DNA of 31,039 nucleotides, taken from contig JAHZHC010000014.1 in the NCBI GenBank assembly GCA_019420505.1, positions 1 to 31,039 on the forward strand, read 5' to 3'. Below the pieces are notes generated by a model. The model saw only the letters and a program-made list of their open reading frames with translations. It was not told the origin of the DNA and made no database searches. Within the stretch, counting starts at the first letter, position 1. Each line of letters opens with the position of its first letter. This DNA comes from Ruminococcus sp. (lineage in GTDB: Bacteria > Bacillota > Clostridia > Oscillospirales > Ruminococcaceae). The translations under genes were made by a program, and so were the position numbers. Positions 14,581 through 23,318 of this stretch are shown here, piece by piece.

Positions 14581-15294
14581 TTGAATTTTGAAGATATAAA
14601 AAATGTTGCAGGTATATTGCTTCAATATCTGCCAAATACGCTAAAGCTTTTTGCATGGACGCTCGTCCTTTCAATTCCGGTTGGAGTTATTGTAACATGG
14701 TTAAAAAAATGCAGATTCAAACCGATTTCATGGTTGACAAATCTATATATTCTTATAATGAGAGGAACTCCTCTCATGCTTCAGATCATCGCAGTTTATT
14801 ATGCAATCCCCATGCTTATGGCAGGTGCGAGAAAATCAGGTGCGGACAATTGGTTTTATACTCTGTTGGGTAAAATCAATACCAGAGATGAGAATTATAT
14901 GTTTATTGCACTTGTGATCGCATTTGTACTCAACTATGCCGCATATTTTGCAGAGATTTTCAGGGGCGGAATCGAATCGATACCAATAGGTCAGTATGAA
15001 GCTTCTTCAATGCTGGGTATGACCAGAATGCAGACTTTTTTCAGGATCATACTTCCGCAGGTAGTAAAAAGAGTTATCCCTGCTACGTCAAACGAAGTCA
15101 TCGTGCTCGTTAAGGATACCTCACTGGCTAACGTTATTGCCTTTGCAGAAATCACATTGAAGTCAAAACAGATGATGAATACATACAGTTCAATCGTACC
15201 GCTCTTTGTGGCCGGTGTGTTCTATTTTATAATGAATGCAATAGTCACTTTAGCATTTGTCTATATAGAAAAGAAATTCAATTATTATAAATAA
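14581..15294 (+). CDS. Polar amino-acid ABC transporter permease
   Basis: A 237-residue inner membrane protein of the HisM/GlnP type, with about five to six membrane segments. The early RGTPLMLQI motif is typical of the family, and the EAA loop (EASSMLGMTRMQTFFRIILP) contacts the ATPase. Start TTG 14581 with GGGGTG 8 nt upstream. A loop insert (GARKSGADNWFYTLLGKINT) is a little longer than usual. The ATPase gene follows after 18 nt. No substrate-binding protein is encoded in this operon, so specificity cannot be inferred. Confidence 0.93.
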   Translation: MNFEDIKNVAGILLQYLPNTLKLFAWTLVLSIPVGVIVTWLKKCRFKPISWLTNLYILIMRGTPLMLQIIAVYYAIPMLMAGARKSGADNWFYTLLGKINTRDENYMFIALVIAFVLNYAAYFAEIFRGGIESIPIGQYEASSMLGMTRMQTFFRIILPQVVKRVIPATSNEVIVLVKDTSLANVIAFAEITLKSKQMMNTYSSIVPLFVAGVFYFIMNAIVTLAFVYIEKKFNYYK

Positions 15295-15312
15295 CGGAGG
15301 TAAAAGAAAGCT

Positions 15313-16071
15313 ATGGCTATACTTGAAGTTAAAAATCTTTCAAAAACCTTCGGAGACTTAAAGGTTTTAAAGGATATTTCATTCAACGTTGAACAAGGAC
15401 AGGTTGTGGCAATAATCGGGCCGTCGGGAAGCGGAAAATCTACGCTTTTACGGTGCATTAACATGCTTGAACGTGCTGATGGCGGTGAAATCAGCGTTTC
15501 CGGTCTTAAAATGATGACAACTGAAAAAAACAAGGCTGTTTTTGCGCCGTCAAAGGTTTTAAGACAAATAAGACTTAAAATAGGTCTTGTTTTTCAGAAC
15601 TTTAATTTGTTCCCGCATATGTCGGTAATGCAGAATATAATTGAGGCGCCGACTCATGTATTGAAGCAGCCTAAAAAGGAAGCAAAAGCTGCTGCCGAAA
15701 AGCTGCTGAAAAAAATGGGGCTTGAAGAAAAAGCGCTGTCTTACCCCTGTGAGCTTTCAGGAGGTCAGCAGCAGCGTGTTTCAATTGCCAGAGCATTGGC
15801 TCTTAATCCTGAAATATTGTTTTTTGACGAACCTACATCAGCTCTTGATCCGGAGCTTACAGGTGAGATTTTAAAAGTAATAAAAGAGCTTGCAAAAGAA
15901 AAAATGACGATGGTGATAGTAACCCACGAAATGGCTTTTGCAAGAGAGGTCGCAAACCATGTTATTTTTATGGACGGCGGCTATATCGTGGAGGAGGGTG
16001 ACCCTGAAGAGCTTTTCGGAAACACTCAGAACGAACGGACAAAACAATTTTTACAGCGATATAACAATTAA
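15313..16071 (+). CDS. Polar amino-acid ABC transporter ATP-binding protein
   Basis: A 252-residue GlnQ/HisP-like ATPase. Walker A GPSGSGKST (36-44), Q loop in GLVFQNFNLFPHMSV, signature LSGGQQQRV, Walker B ILFFDEPTSALDPE, H loop VTHEMAFAREVA. All catalytic residues are present. A ~15-residue insert (KMMTTEKNKAVFAPSKVLRQ) precedes the Q loop, common in amino-acid importers. GGAGG precedes the ATG. It forms an operon with the permease and ends at the shared bidirectional terminator. Confidence 0.95.
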   Translation: MAILEVKNLSKTFGDLKVLKDISFNVEQGQVVAIIGPSGSGKSTLLRCINMLERADGGEISVSGLKMMTTEKNKAVFAPSKVLRQIRLKIGLVFQNFNLFPHMSVMQNIIEAPTHVLKQPKKEAKAAAEKLLKKMGLEEKALSYPCELSGGQQQRVSIARALALNPEILFFDEPTSALDPELTGEILKVIKELAKEKMTMVIVTHEMAFAREVANHVIFMDGGYIVEEGDPEELFGNTQNERTKQFLQRYNN

Positions 16072-16110
16072 AAATAAAGCCGAGAGAAAAATTCCTCTCG
16101 GCTTTATTTT
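16071..16110. terminator. Bidirectional terminator between convergent genes
   Basis: Perfect 16-bp arms AAAATAAAGCCGAGAG (16071-16086) and CTCTCGGCTTTATTTT (16095-16110) with an 8-nt loop. T runs lie on both strands, ending both the ABC transporter and the ABC-F transcripts. Confidence 0.93.
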
Positions 16111-17726
16111 TATTCTACAAAAGATTTCATGCCTCTCGAACGTCTGAATTCAAGATATTCCTCATAAGTTCCCTGTCTGTCAATACAGCCATCCGGAGTG
16201 ATCTCAATTATTCTGTTAGCAACAGTCTCCATAATCTCATGGTCGTGTGAAGCAAACAGTACAACGCCTTTAAAATCACGCAGCCCATTATTAACAGCCG
16301 TAATACTTTCAAGGTCAAGATGGTTTGTAGGACGGTCAAGAATTATTACATTTGAACCGAAAAGCATCATTCTTGAAAACATACATCTGACCTTTTCTCC
16401 TCCCGAAAGAACTTCGACCTTTTTGTAAATATCATCTCCTGAGAAAAGCATTTTCCCTAAAAATCCTCTTAAAAAAGTATCAGTTTCTTCGGTTGTGGAA
16501 TATTGTCTGATCCAGTCAACTATGGTCATATCACATCCGTCAAAAAAGCTTGAGTTATCCACAGGGAAATATGAACGTGACGTCGTTGATCCCCACTTAA
16601 ATGTTCCCTCGTCAGCTTGTTCCTCTTCCATCAGTATTTTAAACAGCATTGTTATTGCCTGTTCCGATTCACCGATAAATGCAACCTTATCCGTTCTTCC
16701 GAGAGTAAAGCTTACGTTGTTTAACAGCTTTTCTCCGTCAACAGTTTTTGAAATCCCGTCAACCCTTAAAATTTCCTTACCCGGTTCTCTGTCCATATTG
16801 AATCCGATATAAGGATATTTTCTTGAAGATGCCGGCATTTCTTCAACCGTCAGCTTATCAATCAGCTTACGTCTTGAAGTTGCCTGTTTTGACTTTGATT
16901 TGTTAGCCGAGAACCTTGCAATAAAGTCCTGTAATTCCTTGATTTTTTCCTCAGCCTTTTTGTTCTGCTGTTTTATCATTCTCTGCATAAGCTGTGACGA
17001 CTCATACCAGAACTCATAGTTGCCGACATACATCTTAATTTTTGTATAATCAATATCCACAATATGAGTGCAGACATTATTAAGAAAATGTCTGTCATGG
17101 GATACAACAAGCACTGTTCCGAAATACTCGGCGAGAAAATCCTCAAGCCATCTTATAGCGTCAATATCCAGATGGTTAGTAGGCTCGTCAAGAAGTATAA
17201 TATCGGGATTTCCGAACAAAGCCTGTGCAAGAAGCACCTTTACCTTTTCATTTCCTGAAAGCGACGACATCTGCATATAAAGTAAATCTTCTGAAAGTCC
17301 CAGCCCCTGAATAAGTCTTGAGGCATCCGATTCAGCCTCCCAGCCGTTAAGCTCTGCAAACTCGCCCTCAAGAAGCGCAGCCCTTTCTCCGTCTTCTTCT
17401 GTGAAATCTTCCTTTGCATAAAGCTTGTCTTTTTCCTGAATTATGTCATAAAGTCTCTGATTCCCCATAATAACCGTATCAAGAACGTTGAATTCATCAA
17501 ATGCAAAGTGATCCTGTTTAAGAACAGATAATCTCGTTTCTTTAGGAATTGAAACCTCGCCTGTGGTTGGCTCAAGCTCTCCGCATAGAATTCTGAGAAA
17601 AGTAGATTTTCCGGCACCGTTAGCTCCGATTATACCATAACAATTGCCGTTCGTAAATTTTAAATCTACGTCTTTAAAAAGCATCTGCCCTCCGAATGAA
17701 AGGCTTACATTAGAAACTGTAATCAT
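16110..17726 (-). CDS. ABC-F family ATPase, YkpA/YbiT-like
   Basis: A 538-residue soluble protein with two ABC domains and no membrane part. ABC1 has Walker A GANGAGKST (34-42), signature LSGNEKVKV and Walker B ILLDEPTNHLD. The inter-domain linker (FSANKSKSKQATSRRKLIDK) is of the YkpA type. ABC2 has a degenerate Walker A (GESEQAITM), an intact LSGGEKVRC, but ILDRPTNHLD: Arg465 replaces the catalytic Glu. From memory YkpA relatives also have a relaxed second Walker A, whereas the Glu is normally kept. ABC-F proteins act on the ribosome in translation, and YkpA has been tied to stress and envelope phenotypes. GGAG precedes the ATG; monocistronic. Confidence 0.93.
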   Translation of the reverse strand: MITVSNVSLSFGGQMLFKDVDLKFTNGNCYGIIGANGAGKSTFLRILCGELEPTTGEVSIPKETRLSVLKQDHFAFDEFNVLDTVIMGNQRLYDIIQEKDKLYAKEDFTEEDGERAALLEGEFAELNGWEAESDASRLIQGLGLSEDLLYMQMSSLSGNEKVKVLLAQALFGNPDIILLDEPTNHLDIDAIRWLEDFLAEYFGTVLVVSHDRHFLNNVCTHIVDIDYTKIKMYVGNYEFWYESSQLMQRMIKQQNKKAEEKIKELQDFIARFSANKSKSKQATSRRKLIDKLTVEEMPASSRKYPYIGFNMDREPGKEILRVDGISKTVDGEKLLNNVSFTLGRTDKVAFIGESEQAITMLFKILMEEEQADEGTFKWGSTTSRSYFPVDNSSFFDGCDMTIVDWIRQYSTTEETDTFLRGFLGKMLFSGDDIYKKVEVLSGGEKVRCMFSRMMLFGSNVIILDRPTNHLDLESITAVNNGLRDFKGVVLFASHDHEIMETVANRIIEITPDGCIDRQGTYEEYLEFRRSRGMKSFVE

Positions 17727-17764
17727 CTGTGTTCTCCTTTTTTATCAAATTATCATATTGATTT

Positions 17765-17793
17765 ATTATAACATATTTTTTTACGCTTGTCTA
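17765..17793 (-). promoter_or_regulatory. Promoter of the ABC-F gene
   Basis: Minus-strand TAGACA (17788-17793), 17-bp spacer, TATAAT (17765-17770) with extended TGT. Confidence 0.7.
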
Positions 17794-17802
17794 CCTGAAT
17801 AA

Positions 17803-17832
17803 CAAAAGGCTGCCTTTATCCAAGACAGCCTT
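17803..17832 (-). terminator. Terminator of the LytR-CpsA-Psr gene
   Basis: Minus-strand AAGGCTGTCTT / AAGGCAGCCTT (plus arms 17822-17832 and 17806-17816), one G-U pair, 5-nt loop, followed by TTGTT, a short U tract. Confidence 0.75.
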
Positions 17833-17837
17833 TATAA

Positions 17838-19085
17838 TTAATCAACATCATAGATATTCTTATATAAATACTTTTTGTTTTTGTCGAAATCAATGCCCAG
17901 CACCGACATGCTTCTGATAGTCAGATATTCATAAGTATCGTCCATAGGCACTCTGCATTGCTTAACATCATAGCCGAAATATACCGGCGATTTAATTATC
18001 ATAGAAAACAGTTCGCTTTCCGTAAGGTTCGTCGTAATATTAGGGAAAAGTTCATCAACAAGCTCATCTAAATCGCCAAGACTCAAATCAGCTGCTTTTT
18101 GAATAAGCTTTTCAAGAACCGTTCTCTGTCTTTCAGTTCTTCCAAAGTCAGTTCCTACATAACGAATTCTCGAATAAGCCAAAGCTTGTTTTCCGTTAAG
18201 AAGCTGTTTTCCTGCTGATTTTAAATTTCCGCTGCCCTGAGGATCTCCCTCAAGTCTGTTTATTTCAACAAGATAATTTGATATATAAGGAAGCTCCTCC
18301 TCAGTTACATTTATCTCAACTCCGCCAACTGCGTCAACAACAGTTATAAATGAAGAAAAATCAACCTGTGCATATTTGTCGATTTTTATCTTGAAATTCT
18401 TTTCTAAAGTATCAATTACCAGATCTGCTCCGCCGTATGCATATGCATGGTTCAAACGTGTCGATTCAATATCGGGAATCGCCAGATAGATATCTCTCAA
18501 AAATGATGTCAATACAATTTCTTTGGTAGCCTTATTTATCGATACAAGAATCATACTGTCAGAACGTCCACGGTCGTTTTTGCTTCTTGCGTCCGTACCG
18601 AGAAGAAGAATGTTCATAACATCCTCCGACTGCATAAGACCTTCCTTATTTAGGTTAGCTTTAATCCTGCCCTCAAGTGAATTGATCTGATCCTTAGGCG
18701 AATCAGGACCGCTTACAAGATCATCAATATCAATAGAATCTACAATCTCAGCCCTTTCACTTGGATCAACCAGATTAAGCTTTGAAATATAATGATGAAT
18801 AATTATTCCGGCAGTGATAAGAAAAGCAAGCAGAATTCCTAAAATAATGCCTATAATTATCATAGCCTTTTTCTTCGCCGATGTTTTTTTTCCACTCTTT
18901 AAATTCTTGCCGCTGTGATTACCAAGCTCCTCTTCACCGTCATAATACTTAAATTTCAATTCTTTTTTATGTAAATCGTCAACTGATTTCTCATCTGTCA
19001 TATTATCTTTATTGTCAGAAGCATTTTTGTTTTTCATAGCCTGTGCAATAATATCTTCCAGTGACTTTTCGTTTTCATCAGCCAT
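17838..19085 (-). CDS. LytR-CpsA-Psr (LCP) family wall polymer ligase
   Basis: A 415-residue type II membrane protein. A charged cytoplasmic N terminus (1-72, many Lys/Glu/Asp) is followed by one membrane helix (~74-96) and an extracellular LCP domain (~150-320). The domain has NILLLGTDAR, GRSDSMILVS, TSFLRDIYLAIP and RLNHAYAYGG, including the conserved Asp/Arg residues that bind the polyprenyl pyrophosphate and metal; ALAYSRIRYVGTDFGRTERQ is the second conserved block. LCP enzymes transfer teichoic acid or capsule glycans from undecaprenyl carriers to peptidoglycan. The ~72-residue cytoplasmic tail is longer than in LytR. Start supported by AAAGGCGG upstream. Single-gene unit. Confidence 0.95.
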   Translation of the reverse strand: MADENEKSLEDIIAQAMKNKNASDNKDNMTDEKSVDDLHKKELKFKYYDGEEELGNHSGKNLKSGKKTSAKKKAMIIIGIILGILLAFLITAGIIIHHYISKLNLVDPSERAEIVDSIDIDDLVSGPDSPKDQINSLEGRIKANLNKEGLMQSEDVMNILLLGTDARSKNDRGRSDSMILVSINKATKEIVLTSFLRDIYLAIPDIESTRLNHAYAYGGADLVIDTLEKNFKIKIDKYAQVDFSSFITVVDAVGGVEINVTEEELPYISNYLVEINRLEGDPQGSGNLKSAGKQLLNGKQALAYSRIRYVGTDFGRTERQRTVLEKLIQKAADLSLGDLDELVDELFPNITTNLTESELFSMIIKSPVYFGYDVKQCRVPMDDTYEYLTIRSMSVLGIDFDKNKKYLYKNIYDVD

Positions 19086-19148
19086 TTTTTATACCGCCTT
19101 TCTTTTAAACCTATTTTATTTATCCGAATTTTCGTATTATAATATATG

Positions 19149-19177
19149 ATTATATCATACTTACATTCTATTTTCAA
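19149..19177 (-). promoter_or_regulatory. Promoter of the LCP gene
   Basis: Minus-strand TTGAAA (19172-19177), 17-bp spacer, TATAAT (19149-19154) with extended TGA. Confidence 0.75.
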
Positions 19178-19269
19178 GTTAATTATATATGTCTGTTAAT
19201 ATGTTAAATAAAAATCAATAGATTTTAATAGAAACCGTAACTTCAATAAAGACCTTTCCTAAGTTATAA

Positions 19270-19299
19270 TTGACAGAGTAAATGTAAATATGTTATACT
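19270..19299 (+). promoter_or_regulatory. pyrE promoter
   Basis: TTGACA (19270-19275), 18-bp spacer, TATACT (19294-19299) with extended TGT. The leader is only ~30 nt, too short for a PyrR-type attenuator. Confidence 0.7.
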
Positions 19300-19335
19300 G
19301 TTATTGTTAAATATATGGGAAAGGAAAGTTTTTTT

Positions 19336-19992
19336 ATGACATACAAAGAAGAATTTATAAAATTTATGGTTGAAAGCGGCGTCCTCACATTTGGTGAATT
19401 TACTCTGAAAAGCGGAAGAATTGCCCCGTATTTTATAAATGCAGGCAATTATAAAACCGGCGCTCAGCTTGCAAAATTAGGCGGCTTCTATGCCGAATGC
19501 ATCAAAGATAACAATATTGATGTTGAAACCCTCTTCGGACCTGCATATAAAGGAATTCCTCTTGCTGTTTCTGCCGCAACAGCGCTGTATAATAAGTTCG
19601 GAATTGATGTTTCATATTGCTTCGACCGAAAGGAAGCTAAGGATCACGGCGAGGGCGGTATGTTTGTCGGACGTACTCTTGAAGACGGTGAAAAAGTCGT
19701 GATCATCGACGATGTTATGACATCAGGAAAAGCTATGAGAGAATCTCTTCCAAAGCTGAAAAGTGCAGCTGACGTCAATGTAACAGGAATGGTAATTACG
19801 GTTGACAGAATGGAAAAAGGGCTGAACACTGACGACTCTGCGGTTCAGGAAGTGTATAAGGAATTCGGCATCAAAGTTTATTCTATTATTAATATTAATG
19901 ATATTATCGATGCTATTAAAAACGGCGTCGTTGAAGGTAAAGAATACCTTGACGCTATGCTTGCTTACCGTGAGAAGTACGGTGCGGTCTGA
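19336..19992 (+). CDS. pyrE: Orotate phosphoribosyltransferase
   Basis: A 218-residue enzyme joining orotate and PRPP to give OMP in pyrimidine synthesis. The PRPP loop VVIIDDVMTSGKAMRE lies at 121-136. Upstream is TLKSGRIAPYFINAGN, the orotate-binding N-terminal hood, and DRKEAKDHGEGG is the flexible catalytic loop (Lys/His). Start taken at ATG 19336 (MTYKEEF) because GGGAAAGGAAAG lies just upstream; an in-frame ATG at 19315 would place the Shine-Dalgarno inside the gene. It is separate from the other pyr genes here, with its own promoter. Confidence 0.95.
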   Translation: MTYKEEFIKFMVESGVLTFGEFTLKSGRIAPYFINAGNYKTGAQLAKLGGFYAECIKDNNIDVETLFGPAYKGIPLAVSAATALYNKFGIDVSYCFDRKEAKDHGEGGMFVGRTLEDGEKVVIIDDVMTSGKAMRESLPKLKSAADVNVTGMVITVDRMEKGLNTDDSAVQEVYKEFGIKVYSIININDIIDAIKNGVVEGKEYLDAMLAYREKYGAV

Positions 19993-20181
19993 TTGACAGT
20001 TATTACAGACTGTAATTGATGTAACGATATTGTAGTAAAATGTAATAATATTGTTGTTGAATTGGGAGGAAAAAAGTTCTATAATTATTGGGTAGGACAA
20101 AGAAAGAAAAAAAGAATGAAAAACTAAGACATTTAAAACTCTTAGCTCATTTCATCCTCTCCAAAATTTTTACACAAGATT

Positions 20182-20207
20182 AAGACAGTCTTCGGACTGT
20201 CTTTTTT
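20182..20207 (+). terminator. Terminator downstream of pyrE
   Basis: AAGACAGTC, TTCG tetraloop, GACTGTCTT, then T6. Strong intrinsic terminator, ~190 nt after the pyrE stop. Confidence 0.92.
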
Positions 20208-20262
20208 CTTTATCTTTTATACTATAGAAAATTAATAAATTTTGAAAACCTTAAAAATCCAC

Positions 20263-20291
20263 TGGAAATCATGAAATTTATGTGTTATAAT
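20263..20291 (+). promoter_or_regulatory. fhs promoter
   Basis: TGGAAA (20263-20268), 17-bp spacer, TATAAT (20286-20291) with extended TGT. The weak -35 is compensated by the extended -10. Confidence 0.6.
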
Positions 20292-20345
20292 GATATCAGC
20301 ATATTGAATTAGTCATAATTTTTTATCGAAAGGATTGTTTTGATT

Positions 20346-22025
20346 ATGTTGACAGATATTGAAATTGCTCAGCAGGCTAAAATGAAAAAAATTACGGATA
20401 TCGCTAAGGAGCTGAACATATCCGATGATTATCTCGAACCTTACGGACATTACAAGGCAAAGCTTTCCGAAAAATTATTCACTGAACTTAAAGATAAAAA
20501 GGACGGCAGACTGATCCTTGTCACCGCAATAAATCCTACCCCTGCCGGAGAGGGGAAAACTACAATCTCCGTGGGACTTGCCGAAGCTATGGCGAAAGCA
20601 GGGAAAAAGGCTATACTTGCATTGCGTGAACCGTCATTGGGACCCGTTTTCGGTATTAAGGGCGGAGCTGCCGGCGGCGGTTATGCTCAGGTCGTTCCAA
20701 TGGAAGATATAAATCTTCATTTTACAGGAGATATGCATGCCATCACTGCGGCAAATAACCTCCTCTGTGCTATGATCGATAATTCTATGCAGCAGGGAAA
20801 TCCCTTGAACATGGACCAGAGAAGAATACTTTTTAAAAGATGTCTTGATATGAACGACCGTGCACTCAGAAATATCGTTATAGGCATGGGCGGAAAAGTC
20901 AATGGTGTACCCCGTGAGGACGGCTTCCAGATTACAGTTGCGTCTGAAATAATGGCAATCCTCTGCCTTGCTTCTGATCTTGAAGATTTAAAAGCACGTC
21001 TTGAACGTATTCTTGTTGCATATACACTTGACAATAAGCCTGTCTATGCTAAAGATATCGGCGCTTGCGGAGCTATGACGGCTTTGTTGAAGGACGCATT
21101 AAAACCTAATCTGGTCCAGACGCTTGAAAATACTCCCGCTATCATGCACGGAGGTCCATTCGCAAATATTGCTCATGGATGTAATTCGGTAAGAGCAACA
21201 AAACTCGGACTTAAACTTGCAGATTATTGTATTACCGAAGCAGGCTTCGGTTCAGATCTTGGCGCAGAAAAATTCTTTGATATAAAATGCCGTTTTGCAG
21301 AATTAAAACCCGACTGCGTCGTACTCGTAGCAACGATCCGTGCGCTGAAATATAACGGCGGAGTTCCCAAAACCGATCTCACCGAAGAAAATGTTGACGC
21401 ATTAAAAAAAGGCATAGTAAACCTGAAAACCCATGTTGAAAATATGCATAAATTCGGTGTTCCTGTTGTTGTTGCAATCAACAGATTCCATACCGATACA
21501 GAAGCTGAAATCGAAGTAATTGAAAACACCTGCAAGGAACTGGGCGTTGAGGTTTCATTGGCTGAAATATTTGCAAAAGGCGGCGAGGGCGGAATTGATC
21601 TGGTTGAAAAGGTTTGCACTACTATTGACCGATGCGAGGACTGTATGACTAACTTCAGACCCCTTTATGACGAAAAGCTGCCGATTAAAGAAAAGCTTGA
21701 TATTATAGCAAGAGAAATTTACAGAGCTGACGGCGTAGTTTATACTGCTCAGGCTGAAAAGGCAATAAAGGAAATTGAGGGATTGGGCTTTGGAAATATC
21801 CCTGTCTGTGTAGCAAAAACACAGTATTCTTTATCTGACGACCCGACAAAGCTCGGCAAACCCGAAAACTTTAAAATTACAGTAAGCAACGCAAGACTTT
21901 CTGCCGGTGCAGGCTTCGTTGTTATCTATACAGGTAATATTATGACAATGCCGGGACTTCCTAAAGTTCCTGCCGCAGAAAAAATCGACTGCGATAATGA
22001 GGGCAATATTACCGGACTTTTCTGA
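20346..22025 (+). CDS. fhs: Formate-tetrahydrofolate ligase
   Basis: A 559-residue enzyme (561 if TTG 20340 is the start) making 10-formyl-THF from formate, THF and ATP. P-loop TPAGEGKTT is near residue 67-75. The family signature EPSLGPVFGIKGGAAGGGYA is followed by QVVPMEDINLHFTGD, and HGGPFANIAHGCNSVRATK and EAGFGSDLGAEKF are also present. It supplies one-carbon units for purines and is the first methyl-branch step in acetogens, but no other Wood-Ljungdahl gene is nearby, so a purine/serine role is more likely. AAAGGA is 11 nt from the ATG and 5 nt from the TTG, leaving the exact start open. No terminator is seen after it, so it may be read into the DUF3810 gene. Confidence 0.97.
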   Translation: MLTDIEIAQQAKMKKITDIAKELNISDDYLEPYGHYKAKLSEKLFTELKDKKDGRLILVTAINPTPAGEGKTTISVGLAEAMAKAGKKAILALREPSLGPVFGIKGGAAGGGYAQVVPMEDINLHFTGDMHAITAANNLLCAMIDNSMQQGNPLNMDQRRILFKRCLDMNDRALRNIVIGMGGKVNGVPREDGFQITVASEIMAILCLASDLEDLKARLERILVAYTLDNKPVYAKDIGACGAMTALLKDALKPNLVQTLENTPAIMHGGPFANIAHGCNSVRATKLGLKLADYCITEAGFGSDLGAEKFFDIKCRFAELKPDCVVLVATIRALKYNGGVPKTDLTEENVDALKKGIVNLKTHVENMHKFGVPVVVAINRFHTDTEAEIEVIENTCKELGVEVSLAEIFAKGGEGGIDLVEKVCTTIDRCEDCMTNFRPLYDEKLPIKEKLDIIAREIYRADGVVYTAQAEKAIKEIEGLGFGNIPVCVAKTQYSLSDDPTKLGKPENFKITVSNARLSAGAGFVVIYTGNIMTMPGLPKVPAAEKIDCDNEGNITGLF

Positions 22026-22042
22026 TAATATAATAACGACTT

Positions 22043-22186
22043 ATGTCCCCCGCCTCTAAGGAGCTAATGCCCAGTCGTTTGTTGAATGACGAGGTGATGC
22101 CCCTTATTGAAACAAAAGAAATCAATGACGCAGAAACCGAATTCATTCACAATAAGTTGAATTCATTAAATAAGGAATTGAAATGA
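22043..22186 (+). CDS. Small ORF coupled to the DUF3810-like gene (47 aa)
   Basis: A frame from ATG 22043 (MSPASKELMPSRLLNDEV and on) runs to a TGA that overlaps the next gene's ATG as ATGA. The product is polar, helical and ends KLNSLNKELK. No Shine-Dalgarno serves the first ATG; AAGGAG lies 3 nt before the in-frame ATG at 22067, which may be the start. The stop/start overlap suggests translational coupling. Its first codons and an internal CCCCTTATTGAA are shared with a second intergenic sequence at 25167-25239. It may be a repeat-derived frame rather than a conserved gene. Confidence 0.4.
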   Translation: MSPASKELMPSRLLNDEVMPLIETKEINDAETEFIHNKLNSLNKELK

Positions 22187-23304
22187 AAAATAATAAAAAA
22201 ATGAAGATTTCTACTAAAATTCTTATTGTGATTTTTATATTGTGTGTTATGCTTAACGGTCTTGCATGGCTTTCAGAAGGCTTTTGCAACTGGTATACAT
22301 CAAATATTTTTCCGATCTGGACTAATACATACGGACGATTGACGTCAGTTCTTCCATTTTCACTGGGGGAAATTCTTATTTGGATTGCAGTTTTAGGACT
22401 TCCGTTATCTTTTATCCTGCTTGCAATACTGCTGCTTGCAAAGAAAGATAAACGCAAAAAAATTAAAAAGGCTTTCAGACTTACATATCTTTGGATCATT
22501 GCCTTTATCGCCGTTACCGAAACACTGAATTGTTTTATACTCTATCACTGCTCAAGCTTTGCAAAGCTTCATGATATTCCTGAAAAACAGCATACTACCG
22601 CACAGCTTGAACAGCTCGCCGAAGATTTGATAAAAGAAACGAATAAGCTTGCCGTTATGGTTGAAAGAGACACTAACGGCAGATTTATTCTTACTTCTGA
22701 TCTTAATGAAACGGCAAAAGAAGCAATGAGAAGCCTCGGAGAAGAATTTCCCGCCCTCGGAGGATATTATGTCACTCCTAAACCGGTAATGTATTCTTAT
22801 TTTATGAGCCAGCAGTATCTGATGGGAATATATTTTCCGTTTACTATGGAAGCTAACTATAATCATCTGATGTATCCTCATAATCTGCCTGATACCGTAT
22901 GTCACGAGCTTGCGCATACGAAAGGCTTCATACAGGAGGATGAAGCAAACTTTATTGCTTTTCTCGCCTGTACCCGTTCAGATAATATAGAATATCAATA
23001 CAGCGGCTATCTCAGTGCGCTGAAATATGTTATAAATAAAATTGACGAATTTTCTTCTGACGATAAAAAAACAGAGCTGAGTAAAATGATACGCAATGAG
23101 ATTTTTATCGACTACGCAGGAAACGCAGCTTATTGGAAATCCGTCCAGGAGGACGACAGCGGTATCGTTTCAAGTAAAACTATCGCTAAAGTTTCAGATA
23201 AAGCAATGGAAACATCGCTTAAGCTAAACGGCGTGGAGGACGGAAAAAAATCTTACGGCAGAATGGTAGACCTGCTGTTGAATTATTATTACGATTTATC
23301 ATAA
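22183..23304 (+). CDS. DUF3810-type membrane zinc metalloprotease-like protein
   Basis: A 373-residue protein with three membrane segments in the first ~125 residues (11-31, ~60-86, ~101-122), followed by a soluble domain. The motif CHELAHTKGFIQEDEANFIA contains HELAH (241-245) and the downstream Glu254, the gluzincin arrangement HExxH...E. This combination matches DUF3810. It is a putative membrane-tethered peptidase with unknown substrate. Its start overlaps the small upstream ORF by ATGA. tsaE follows after 14 nt, so it heads the tsaE-tsaB-rpiB cluster. Confidence 0.88.
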   Translation: MKNNKKMKISTKILIVIFILCVMLNGLAWLSEGFCNWYTSNIFPIWTNTYGRLTSVLPFSLGEILIWIAVLGLPLSFILLAILLLAKKDKRKKIKKAFRLTYLWIIAFIAVTETLNCFILYHCSSFAKLHDIPEKQHTTAQLEQLAEDLIKETNKLAVMVERDTNGRFILTSDLNETAKEAMRSLGEEFPALGGYYVTPKPVMYSYFMSQQYLMGIYFPFTMEANYNHLMYPHNLPDTVCHELAHTKGFIQEDEANFIAFLACTRSDNIEYQYSGYLSALKYVINKIDEFSSDDKKTELSKMIRNEIFIDYAGNAAYWKSVQEDDSGIVSSKTIAKVSDKAMETSLKLNGVEDGKKSYGRMVDLLLNYYYDLS

Positions 23305-23318
23305 AAGGATGTGAAATC

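Larger units (their letters stand above)
19993..20345. other. pyrE-fhs intergenic region
   Basis: About 350 bp without a convincing gene. It holds an inverted repeat ATTACA-GAC-TGTAAT (20002-20016) just after pyrE, a terminator at 20182-20207 and the fhs promoter at 20263-20291. A frame ending at 20125-20127 (GGKKFYNYWVGQRKKKRMKN before the stop) has no ATG and is probably chance. No THF riboswitch was recognised in front of fhs. Confidence 0.6.

Noticed and set aside
20020..20127. Small frame ending GQRKKKRMKN between pyrE and fhs
   Set aside because: No ATG start and no domain; probably chance in AT-rich sequence before the terminator.
20210..20345. THF riboswitch in front of fhs
   Set aside because: The leader is AT-rich and lacks the conserved GGAGAGUAGAU-type core and its long-range pairing.
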